This document shows positions 53,140 through 61,370 of a stretch of 64,000 nt of DNA, piece by piece. Each line of letters begins with the position of its first letter. Position 1 is the first letter of the stretch. Position numbers and translations under genes: made by a program. The notes under the pieces are model-generated. The model was given only the letters and a program-made list of their open reading frames with translations, was not told the DNA's origin and ran no database searches. This stretch comes from Methylotenera_A sp031399315 (GTDB lineage Bacteria; Pseudomonadota; Gammaproteobacteria; Burkholderiales; Methylophilaceae): the NCBI GenBank assembly GCA_031399315.1, contig JANNOS010000106.1, positions 39,888-103,887 of the forward strand. The letters run 5' to 3'.

Positions 53140-53170
53140 TATATTGCAATATATTATATATTTAAATATA
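53140..53170. promoter_or_regulatory. Two AT-rich 14-bp palindromes (ArsR/BigR-type operator)
   Basis: TATATTGCAATATA (53140-53153) and TATATTTAAATATA (53157-53170) are both perfect, with centres 17 bp apart. They lie between the dioxygenase and the two-Cys ArsR gene. AT-rich palindromes are the known type of site for BigR/SqrR regulators. Confidence 0.7.
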
Positions 53171-53203
53171 ATATAAAGATATTAATTAATTTACGCTTAA
53201 ATC

Positions 53204-53518
53204 ATGTTAGAAATTAAAGAAATAAATTTTGATGAACTGCGCGCCAAGGCAGATATCGCAACAAGTTTAATGAAAGTAATGGCGAATGCAGACCGTTTAA
53301 TGCTGCTATGCCAGCTATCACAAGGCGAAAAGTCTGTGGGTGAATTGGAAACTATTTTAGATATTCGCCAACCCACGCTTTCGCAACAACTCACAGTTCT
53401 GCGTGAGGCTGAATTGGTCGCAACACGCCGCGAAGGTAAAAGTATTTTCTATCGCGTCTCAAGTAAATCGGCACTCGCTTTAATGCAGGTGTTAAGCCAA
53501 GAAATCTGTAATGCTTAA
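53204..53518 (+). CDS. ArsR-family redox/persulfide sensor (BigR/SqrR-like)
   Basis: 104 residues, winged helix (VGELETILDIRQPTLSQQL, VATRREGKSIFYRV). Exactly two Cys, 36 (LLCQLS) and 102 (EICNA), at the places used by BigR/SqrR to form a tetrasulfide link and release DNA. Divergent from the persulfide dioxygenase; followed by DUF442 and TauE genes. Predicted repressor of both transcripts. Confidence 0.88.
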   Translation: MLEIKEINFDELRAKADIATSLMKVMANADRLMLLCQLSQGEKSVGELETILDIRQPTLSQQLTVLREAELVATRREGKSIFYRVSSKSALALMQVLSQEICNA

Positions 53519-53531
53519 AGGATAAATAAAT

Positions 53532-54023
53532 ATGACCATACAAATTACCAAAATCACGGACGACTTTAGCACTGCTCCGCAAATTAGTATTGAGGATGTC
53601 GCAGAAATTGCGCAGTTGGGTTTTAAAACCATTATTAACAATCGGCCTGACAATGAAGGTGGCACTCAAGATAATATGACACAACCAACGAGCACACAAC
53701 TCAAAATGGCGGCCGAACAAAGAGGCTTAACTTACATTCATATACCAGTTATTCCTAACAATATAGAACCCAGTCAAATTGATGCGTTTAGCACAGCTTA
53801 TAACTCAGCTGCAAAACCAGTGTTAGGTTTTTGCCGAACTGGTAACCGCGCAGGCAATATGTTTAAGCTTGCTCAAACAGGCAACTCAAAGCAAGAAACT
53901 TCACCAAAAGGATTGGTCGCTTGGTTAAAAAACAAATGTTTAATCACGCGTTTATGGCGTTGGTATAAAGCAAAATGTCCGTTAATTTCTGCCAATAGGG
54001 CTTATTGCTGCAAAAAAAATTAA
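53532..54023 (+). CDS. DUF442 / TIGR01244 sulfur-transfer-like phosphatase-fold protein
   Basis: 163 residues. N-terminal TTAPQIS-like start (DFSTAPQISIEDVAEIAQLG), INNRPDNEGG, and the P-loop FCRTGNRAGN with nucleophile Cys101. In many genomes this domain is fused to or beside ETHE1/Blh as a rhodanese-like or phosphatase-like step in sulfide oxidation. A Cys-rich C-terminal extension (KCLITRLWRWYKAKCPL, AYCCKKN) exceeds typical members. 14 bp after the regulator, 2 bp before the TauE gene. Confidence 0.85.
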   Translation: MTIQITKITDDFSTAPQISIEDVAEIAQLGFKTIINNRPDNEGGTQDNMTQPTSTQLKMAAEQRGLTYIHIPVIPNNIEPSQIDAFSTAYNSAAKPVLGFCRTGNRAGNMFKLAQTGNSKQETSPKGLVAWLKNKCLITRLWRWYKAKCPLISANRAYCCKKN

Positions 54024-54024
54024 G

Positions 54025-54837
54025 ATGGCTGACTTTCAACTCGTCAGCATTCTGCTTGGCATGTTTGTAGGCGCTGTATCAGCGCTGACTGGCGCTGGTG
54101 GCTCAATACTAGCAATTCCGTTATTAATGCTTGGCCTTAATATAAGTCTTACGCAGGCCGCACCTATTGCATTATTGTCGGCGTTCTCTGCGGCAAGCTT
54201 GGGTGCAATACAAGGGTTACGAGCTGGCCTAGTACGCTACAAAACTGCGCTATTAATCGCAACATTTGGTATTGCGCTAGCACCATTTGGTGTTTGGCTT
54301 GCCAAGCGAGCACCAACCGAAACACTCAACCTACTTTTCTCGGCAATTTTAATTTATGTCGCTCTACGCATGTGGCAGCAAAGCGCGCGAACACCAGAAA
54401 CAAATGAGAATAACCCTGCACTAGCCTGTGTAACAAACCCAGTCACTTCTAAATTATTTTGGACAGCCTTATGCACAAAAAAGCTAATACTTACAGGTGG
54501 CGTAGTTGGTTTACTTTCTGGCCTGCTAGGGGTGGGTGGCGGTTTTGTGATTGTGCCAAGCTTACGCAAAGTAAGTAACTTTGATATACAGACCATCATC
54601 GCCACTTCACTCACGGTTATTGCACTAGTCTCTGCCGCAAGCGCTTTTACTTATTTGCTTCATGGTGATATTAACTGGAGGATAGCGCCGCCATTTGTTG
54701 TTAGTACAATTATTAGCATGTTTGGTTTTAGGCTACTCAGCAACAAAATGCCTGAAAAATTTAGTCAGCGCGGTTTTGCCTTGTTGGCAGTAACTGCGGC
54801 CTTTATGATAGCTGCTAAAAGTTTAGCTTTATTTTAA
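54025..54837 (+). CDS. TauE/SafE sulfite-exporter family permease
   Basis: 270 residues, about eight membrane helices in two similar halves, each with a GAGGG-type entry (LTGAGGSILAIPLLMLGLN; LGVGGGFVIVPSL). Family members export sulfite or organosulfonates. Position after the DUF442 gene and opposite the persulfide dioxygenase suggests removal of the sulfite produced. Convergent with the Crp/Fnr gene (9 bp). Confidence 0.88.
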   Translation: MADFQLVSILLGMFVGAVSALTGAGGSILAIPLLMLGLNISLTQAAPIALLSAFSAASLGAIQGLRAGLVRYKTALLIATFGIALAPFGVWLAKRAPTETLNLLFSAILIYVALRMWQQSARTPETNENNPALACVTNPVTSKLFWTALCTKKLILTGGVVGLLSGLLGVGGGFVIVPSLRKVSNFDIQTIIATSLTVIALVSAASAFTYLLHGDINWRIAPPFVVSTIISMFGFRLLSNKMPEKFSQRGFALLAVTAAFMIAAKSLALF

Positions 54838-54846
54838 CTATTAGCC

Positions 54847-55518
54847 CTAGCTGTTAGCCAATGTTTCCAATTTGGATCGGTTGCTAATTTCCACATGACC
54901 GCGCCCCAGTTGCACCCAGCCCTTTTGTTCAAAACGCTTTAATTGGCGACTGACCACCTCACGCGCTGTGCCGAGCTCATCTGCCATTAGCTGATGCGTG
55001 CGGCTGATGGTTTCACTATTTGCATCTAGCAATAATTTAGCTAAACGTGCATCTAAACTGTGAAATGCCACTTCATCCAACAGCACGATTAAATCGCTAA
55101 TCAACGCACCATAATTCGTCATCACAAAGCGGCGGAAGACCGCTGAATCGATCATCAACTGATTAAATGCGGGCGAAGGAATAATGACATCTTTAATGGG
55201 TTCTTCTACGATGGTAGAGGCTGGATAATTGCTATTACCTAATAAACAGGTAGTGGTAATAACGCAGGTTTCACCCGCGGCAACGCGATAAAGCAAAATT
55301 TCTCGCCCACTTGAGGACATTTTGTACACACGAGACTGTCCTGCAAGCCGCATCACATATGCTCCGCAAGCACCACCTTCGCGGTAACCAATGGTACCAA
55401 TCGGCGCTTCTACAATACGTGCAGATTTAGTGAGAATGTCGCGCGCTTGCGATTCTAACGCCAACAACGGCGGAAAACTCTCTAACCAGCTTAAATTATC
55501 CAACTTAAACTCCTCCAT
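54847..55518 (-). CDS. Crp/Fnr-family regulator with a Cys cluster in the sensor domain
   Basis: 223 residues: cupin sensor domain, dimer helix, and HTH (MADELGTAREVVSRQLKRFE). It lacks the FNR N-terminal Cys set but has Cys51, Cys85 and Cys91 in the sensor domain (GGACG, ETCVITTTCLLGN). Similar regulators lie next to sulfur or TauE genes elsewhere, so a thiol or redox signal is plausible but unproven. Confidence 0.85.
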   Translation of the reverse strand: MEEFKLDNLSWLESFPPLLALESQARDILTKSARIVEAPIGTIGYREGGACGAYVMRLAGQSRVYKMSSSGREILLYRVAAGETCVITTTCLLGNSNYPASTIVEEPIKDVIIPSPAFNQLMIDSAVFRRFVMTNYGALISDLIVLLDEVAFHSLDARLAKLLLDANSETISRTHQLMADELGTAREVVSRQLKRFEQKGWVQLGRGHVEISNRSKLETLANS

Positions 55519-55593
55519 TTAATGCGTAATTTTAGTTATTAATGCAGAAGGCTACCAGTAGCGGCGGGCGCTTGCAACACTCAATATTGCAGC

Positions 55594-57081
55594 TTAATGT
55601 TCAATTAAACTTTTAATCATCTCCAAACCAAAACCCACGCCAAAGCCATTCACGTCAGATTGCACCGCGCCCAAGCCGCCTTTGCGGTTGGTGCTGGATA
55701 AGTCCGCATGACACCAAGCTACGTCATTCTCGATAAATTTTCCCATAAAGCGCGCTGCGTGCATGTGGTCGCCTCCGCCTTCCAAGGTACATTGCTTAAT
55801 ATCGGCAATGTCGCTGTCCAAATCGCTGTCCATGTCTTCTTCATACGGAAAAGCCACAATGCGTTCCCCCGCTATAGCGCCTGCCATTATTGCCTTGCAG
55901 GCTAGCTCTTGACGATTCGCAATCACACCACTCATGCGATCTGTCACCGCCACCGCCATGCTACCAGTTAAAGTTGCGTAATCTAAAATCACATCTGGCT
56001 TTTGACGACTTGCCAGCGTAAGCGTATCCGCAAGCACCATACGACCTTCGGCATCGGTGTGCACAATCTCAATCGTCATGCCATTTAGCGCGGTCACTAC
56101 ATCGTTTTGTTTATAGGCAAGTGGCCCAATATGGTTCTGCGCAATCGCCAACCAGCAGTCTATTTTTACATCCAATTTTACCTGCGTAGCAGCCAGTAAA
56201 ATCCCCAGCGCAACCGCGCTACCGTTCATGTCTTCGTGCATACCTTGCATATATTTTGCGGGCTTCAGGTTATGTCCGCCCGTATCAAAACAAATACCTT
56301 TGCCGACTAGTGCGATGTTTTTCTTGGCAGAATTTTTTTTGTTATTTGATGGCGCATAGGTTAAATGCACAATCGCGGCATCCTGCGGCTCGCTGCCCTG
56401 ACCCACCGCATAAAAAGTCCCTGCACCCATTTTTTTGAGTTTTGGCATATCAAACTCTTCCCATACCCAACTATGTTCCTTAGCTAGTTTTTTTACTTTT
56501 TCACGATAAATCGTAGGTGTTAGCTCGTTAGGTGGCAACATGGTTAAGCTACGGCACAAGGTATTACCTGCCACGCGCGCGTTCACATAATCGTAATCGT
56601 GACCAGCCTTAAAGCCATAAATACTAATTTCTTTCAATGGCTTAGCTTTATTTTCTAGCTTACTTTTAGCGCCCTTGCGATTTGGCAGCTCTGCCGCATT
56701 AACAGTGGCAGCATAATAAGCTGCGCAAGCATTTGCCTCACGTGCTAATTCAGTGCCAAACACACAAATAACCAGCGCCTCTGGCTTTTCATCCAGCAAA
56801 GGCTTAACGGCCTTGCGCAGCAAGGTGTGCTTTTGAAACACACTTAACTTTTCACTCAACAAAATAAAGCTCGCCGCACCGCCATTGGGCAATTCCAGCA
56901 TTACAGGCGCTTTGCACAGATCCTTGTGCGCAGTCTTGGTGCGTTTTAACTTATTTTCTAAAATTTTCGCATAAGGGGCATCTTTTTCGAACTTTTCAGA
57001 AAACACAAATAAAGCATGTTTTGCTGAAGATAATGCACTTTCGCCGCCAATCGCTGCATGTTGTATTAACTTTAACGTCAT
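55594..57081 (-). CDS. Leucyl aminopeptidase (M17 family)
   Basis: 495 residues. Catalytic and metal-binding motifs: VGKGICFDTGGHNLKPAKYM, MHEDMNGSAVALG, and HTDAEGRMVLADTL (usual NTDAEGRL). The final GAVQSDVNGFGVG is conserved as in M17. Cleaves N-terminal residues from peptides with two metal ions. It differs from PepA proper (variant HTDAEGR), so it may be a PepA-like paralogue. Confidence 0.87.
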   Translation of the reverse strand: MTLKLIQHAAIGGESALSSAKHALFVFSEKFEKDAPYAKILENKLKRTKTAHKDLCKAPVMLELPNGGAASFILLSEKLSVFQKHTLLRKAVKPLLDEKPEALVICVFGTELAREANACAAYYAATVNAAELPNRKGAKSKLENKAKPLKEISIYGFKAGHDYDYVNARVAGNTLCRSLTMLPPNELTPTIYREKVKKLAKEHSWVWEEFDMPKLKKMGAGTFYAVGQGSEPQDAAIVHLTYAPSNNKKNSAKKNIALVGKGICFDTGGHNLKPAKYMQGMHEDMNGSAVALGILLAATQVKLDVKIDCWLAIAQNHIGPLAYKQNDVVTALNGMTIEIVHTDAEGRMVLADTLTLASRQKPDVILDYATLTGSMAVAVTDRMSGVIANRQELACKAIMAGAIAGERIVAFPYEEDMDSDLDSDIADIKQCTLEGGGDHMHAARFMGKFIENDVAWCHADLSSTNRKGGLGAVQSDVNGFGVGFGLEMIKSLIEH

Positions 57082-57228
57082 TTATAAACCCTAACTCTTA
57101 TACATAATCAATATCAATACTAGCAAAACATAATAAATACGGCATTTAACTCACTGTTTTGACTTGACCAAAAAGCCTAAAAAAGCCACACTTACAGCTT
57201 TATAGAACATTCTAATTCACCTTTAGTT

Positions 57229-57259
57229 GCAATGCATTGCGTATTAAGCAATTATACGC
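57229..57259. promoter_or_regulatory. Overlapping inverted repeats upstream of aceE
   Basis: GCAATGCATTGC (57229-57240) is a perfect 12-bp palindrome; overlapping it GCGTAT (57239-57244) and ATACGC (57254-57259) form an inverted pair, 9-bp spacer. They lie ~30-60 bp before the aceE ATG. Possible operator; regulator unknown. Confidence 0.45.
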
Positions 57260-57290
57260 GTAGCATCCGCAACACGGAGCAATCTCAAGC

Positions 57291-59966
57291 ATGGTAATGA
57301 ACCCGCAAACTGGTTTAACGGAAACAGATCCTCAAGAAACGCAAGAGTGGCTTGAGGCGCTTGCCTCGGTCATCGAAAACGAAGGCACTGAACGCGCGCA
57401 CTTTTTGCTTGAGTCCATGATAGATCAAGCGCGTCGCTCTGGCAGCAACCTGCCTTATAGCGCCACCACCGCTTATCTCAACACGATTCCTACCCACTTA
57501 CAACAGCGCTTGCCGGGCGACCCTGAAATGGAACGTCGTGTGCGTGCGCTTGTGCGCTGGAACGCGATTATGACCGTGCTGCGCGCGAATGAAAAATCGC
57601 CTGGTGTGGGTGGACACATTGCCAGCTTTCAATCGGCAGCCACTTTATATGATACTGGCTTTAATTACTTTTTTAGAGCGCCGAATGAAAACTTTGGCGG
57701 CGATTGCGTTTACTTTCAGGGGCATTCATCACCTGGCGTATATGCACGCGCTTATTTAGAAGGCCGCTTAACCGAAGAGCAAATGGATAACTTCCGCCAA
57801 GAGACAGGCGGCAAAGGTATTTCTAGTTACCCACATCCTTGGTTAATGCCAGACTTTTGGCAGTTCCCAACGGTGTCGATGGGTTTGGGCCCTTTAGCAG
57901 GCATTTACCAAGCACGCTTTTTAAAATACATGCACAACCGCGGCATTGCCGATACCTCTGACCGTAAAGTTTGGGTGTTCTGCGGTGATGGTGAAATGGA
58001 CGAGCCTGAATCACAAGGCGCGATTTCACTGGCTGCACGCGAAGGCCTTGATAACCTCATTTTTGTCATTAACTGTAATTTACAGCGTCTTGATGGCCCT
58101 GTGCGTGGCAACGGCAAAATTATTCAAGAGTTGGAATCTAACTTCCGCGGTGCGGGCTGGAATGCTATTAAAGTGGTGTGGGGTTCGTATTGGGATCCAC
58201 TACTCGCTATGGATAAAGACGGCATTCTAAAAAAACGCATGGAAGAATGCGTGGATGGCGAATACCAAAACTTTAAAGCCAAAGGTGGCGCGTACACACG
58301 TGAACATTTTTTTGGCAAATATCCTGAGCTAAAAGAAATGGTTGCTGCCATGAGCGACCAAGATATTTGGCGCTTAAACCGTGGTGGCCACGATCCGCAT
58401 AAAGTCTATGCTGCATACGCCGCCGCTAGCCAACATAAAGGTCAGCCGACTGTAATTTTAGCCAAAACGGTTAAAGGTTATGGTATGGGCGAGGCAGGCG
58501 AAGGTCAAAACACTACGCACCAACAAAAAAGTATGGATTTTGGCGCGCTTAAAGCTTTCCGTGACCGTTTCGACCTGCCACTCACAGACGAACAAGTCGA
58601 AAGTTTATCTTTCTACAAACCCGCTGATGACAGCCCAGAGATGAAGTACATGGCGGAACGCCGCGCCGCGATGGGTGGCTTTGTGCCGCAACGTCGCCGT
58701 AAAGGCAACGAATTAAAAGTGCCTGATTTAGCCGCGTTTGACAACATGCTTGTCGCCACTGGCGAACGTGAAATCTCAACCACCATGGCTTTTGTGCGAA
58801 TTCTTTCGACCTTAGTTCGCGATAAAGAAATCGGCAAATATGTGGTACCTATCGTACCAGACGAAGCGCGTACTTTTGGCATGGAAGGCATGTTCCGCCA
58901 ACTAGGCATTTACTCATCTGTAGGCCAATTGTACGAACCGATGGATTCTGACCAAGTTATGTACTACAAAGAATCAAAAACGGGGCAGATTTTAGAAGAG
59001 GGTATTAATGAGGCTGGCTCATTTGCCAGCTGGTTAGCGGCTGCTACGTCATATAGCGTCACTGGCACGCAAATGATTCCGTTCTATATTTACTACTCGA
59101 TGTTTGGCTTCCAGCGGATTGGCGACTTTGCTTGGGCGGCAGGCGATAGCCGCGCGCGCGGTTTCTTGCTTGGCGCTACCGCTGGCCGCACCACATTAAA
59201 TGGTGAAGGTTTGCAGCACGAAGATGGCCACAGCCATTTGATGTCTGCCACCATCCCTAACTGCGTATCTTACGACCCGACTTTTGCTTATGAATTGGCG
59301 GTAATTATTCAAGAAGGTTTGCGCCGTATGGTGCAAAATCAGGAAGATGTGTATTACTACATCACCTTGATGAACGAAAATTACGCGCATCCAGAAATGC
59401 CAAAAGGTTCAGCCGAAGGCATTTTAAAAGGCATGTACAGCTTTAGCAAATCAAAATCAAAAGCAAAAGGTGATAAGGTACAACTGATGGGCTCAGGCGT
59501 TATCTTACGTGAAGTGATTGCCGCTGCTGAGTTGTTAGAAAAAGATTGGGGCATTGCTGCAGACGTTTGGAGCGCAACGAGCTTTACCGAGCTACGCCGC
59601 GAAGGCCTAGATTGCGACCGCTGGAACATGCTTAACCCAGAAAAACCTCAAAGAATCAGCTATGTTGCACAATGTTTAAAAGATGCAGCAGGACCTGTGA
59701 TTGCATCAACTGACTATATGAAGAGTTTTGCGGAGCAAATTCAACGCTTTGTACCAAACAAATTTGTGGCATTGGGCACAGATGGCTATGGCCGCTCTGA
59801 TAGCCGCGAGGCCTTGCGTGACTTCTTTGAAGTTGATAAACATTACGTCGTGCTTGCCGCGTTAAAAGCGCTAAGTGACGAAGGCAAACTACCAGCAACC
59901 AAAGTGGCCGAAGCTGTTAAAAAATACAAACTAAACAGCAATAAACCAAACCCTACATTGGTTTAA
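57291..59966 (+). CDS. aceE: Pyruvate dehydrogenase E1 component (homodimeric)
   Basis: 891 residues (E. coli 887). The TPP motif begins FCGDGEMDEPESQGA (~230) and closes with NCNLQRLDGPVRGNGK. TIPNCVSYDPTFAYELA and ENYAHPEMPKG are typical. Decarboxylates pyruvate and passes acetyl to AceF. ATG 57291 is chosen with GGAG 11 bases upstream; a second in-frame ATG is at 57297. aceF follows after 41 bp. Confidence 0.97.
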   Translation: MVMNPQTGLTETDPQETQEWLEALASVIENEGTERAHFLLESMIDQARRSGSNLPYSATTAYLNTIPTHLQQRLPGDPEMERRVRALVRWNAIMTVLRANEKSPGVGGHIASFQSAATLYDTGFNYFFRAPNENFGGDCVYFQGHSSPGVYARAYLEGRLTEEQMDNFRQETGGKGISSYPHPWLMPDFWQFPTVSMGLGPLAGIYQARFLKYMHNRGIADTSDRKVWVFCGDGEMDEPESQGAISLAAREGLDNLIFVINCNLQRLDGPVRGNGKIIQELESNFRGAGWNAIKVVWGSYWDPLLAMDKDGILKKRMEECVDGEYQNFKAKGGAYTREHFFGKYPELKEMVAAMSDQDIWRLNRGGHDPHKVYAAYAAASQHKGQPTVILAKTVKGYGMGEAGEGQNTTHQQKSMDFGALKAFRDRFDLPLTDEQVESLSFYKPADDSPEMKYMAERRAAMGGFVPQRRRKGNELKVPDLAAFDNMLVATGEREISTTMAFVRILSTLVRDKEIGKYVVPIVPDEARTFGMEGMFRQLGIYSSVGQLYEPMDSDQVMYYKESKTGQILEEGINEAGSFASWLAAATSYSVTGTQMIPFYIYYSMFGFQRIGDFAWAAGDSRARGFLLGATAGRTTLNGEGLQHEDGHSHLMSATIPNCVSYDPTFAYELAVIIQEGLRRMVQNQEDVYYYITLMNENYAHPEMPKGSAEGILKGMYSFSKSKSKAKGDKVQLMGSGVILREVIAAAELLEKDWGIAADVWSATSFTELRREGLDCDRWNMLNPEKPQRISYVAQCLKDAAGPVIASTDYMKSFAEQIQRFVPNKFVALGTDGYGRSDSREALRDFFEVDKHYVVLAALKALSDEGKLPATKVAEAVKKYKLNSNKPNPTLV

Positions 59967-60007
59967 GCATAGCTATTAAAAATAGGCTTAATTAAAGGTT
60001 TAACAAC

Positions 60008-61345
60008 ATGAGTTTAAAAGAAATTTTAGTGCCGGATATCGGCAACTTTGATTCGGTCGATGTGATTGAAGTATTAGTAAAAGCGGGCGATAGCATCGCC
60101 GCAGACGATTCACTTCTCACGGTAGAATCAGATAAAGCGTCAATGGATATCCCCGCCCCATTTGCTGGCACTGTCAAAGAAGTTAAAATTAAAGTGGGTG
60201 ACAAAATCGCCCAAGGGCATTTGATTTTAATGCTTGAAGTGGGTGCAGGCGCAGAAAACAAGTCTGCTGAAACAGCAAAACCAGCTAAAGCAGAAGCGCC
60301 AAAAGTGGCGATTGCAGAGCAACCTATTCTCACCCCTTCGCGCCCAGCTCCAGAGCCTGCGCAAAAAATACAGCCTACACATCAACCTTTGCCTGTGGCT
60401 GAAAGTGTAATTGTTACTGGCGGCAAAGCCTCGCATGCCAGCCCATCGGTTCGTAAATTTGCGCGTGAATTGGGTGTTAATTTAAGCTTAGTAAAAGGCA
60501 GTGGTAACAAAAACAGAATACTAGGTAGCGATGTCCAAGCGTTTGTTAAAGGTGAGCTTGCTAAACCACGTACAGAAAATATGGGCGCAGGTTTAGGCGC
60601 GTTAGCCACATTGCCAATGCCTGTCATCGACTTTAGCAAGTTTGGCGAAGTTGAAACCAAACCACTTTCTCGTATTAAAAAATTATCAGGTGCAAACTTG
60701 CATCGCAACTGGGTTACTGCGCCACATGTGACGCAGTTTGACGAAGCAGACATCACTGATTTAGAAGACTTTAGAAAATCTATGATGGCTGACGCAGAAA
60801 AGCGTGGGGTTAAACTCACCATGTTGGCGTTTTTAATCAAAGCTTCTGTCAATGCACTTAAAACGTATCCGAACTTTAATTCATCACTTTCGCCCGATGG
60901 CGATAGTTTAATTTTAAAGAACTACTACAACATTGGTTTTGCTTGCGACACGCCAGATGGCTTAGTTGTGCCCGTGGTGAAAGACGTGCAGCAAAAAGAC
61001 GTGCTGGATATTGCGCGCGACTTAATGGAGCTTTCGACCAAAGCACGTGAACGCAAATTAAAAGTAGAAGAAATGCAGGGCGGATGTTTTACTATCTCAA
61101 GCCTAGGTGGCATTGGCGGCACCATGTTTACGCCTATTATTAACTGCCCAGAAGTGGCGATTTTAGGCGTTTCACGCTCTAGCATGCAGCCTGTTTATAA
61201 TAAAGAAACTAATGGTTTCGAGCCACGTTTAATCTTGCCCCTATCGCTCTCTTACGATCACCGCGTGGTCGATGGTGCTGATGGTGCGCGTTTCACGAGT
61301 CATATGCGCATGATGCTATCTGACGTGCGGCGCTTATTGCTATAA
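60008..61345 (+). CDS. aceF: Dihydrolipoamide acetyltransferase (PDH E2)
   Basis: 445 residues. One lipoyl domain with Lys43 (VESDKASMDIP), a Pro/Ala/Lys linker, an E3-binding domain (HASPSVRKFARELGVNL), and the catalytic core ending in SYDHRVVDGADGARF. Only one lipoyl domain, whereas E. coli has three. The expected lpd (E3) gene does not follow; the next gene is convergent, so E3 must be elsewhere. Confidence 0.96.
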   Translation: MSLKEILVPDIGNFDSVDVIEVLVKAGDSIAADDSLLTVESDKASMDIPAPFAGTVKEVKIKVGDKIAQGHLILMLEVGAGAENKSAETAKPAKAEAPKVAIAEQPILTPSRPAPEPAQKIQPTHQPLPVAESVIVTGGKASHASPSVRKFARELGVNLSLVKGSGNKNRILGSDVQAFVKGELAKPRTENMGAGLGALATLPMPVIDFSKFGEVETKPLSRIKKLSGANLHRNWVTAPHVTQFDEADITDLEDFRKSMMADAEKRGVKLTMLAFLIKASVNALKTYPNFNSSLSPDGDSLILKNYYNIGFACDTPDGLVVPVVKDVQQKDVLDIARDLMELSTKARERKLKVEEMQGGCFTISSLGGIGGTMFTPIINCPEVAILGVSRSSMQPVYNKETNGFEPRLILPLSLSYDHRVVDGADGARFTSHMRMMLSDVRRLLL

Positions 61346-61370
61346 AGACAATACGTTCTAAAAAACCGTT

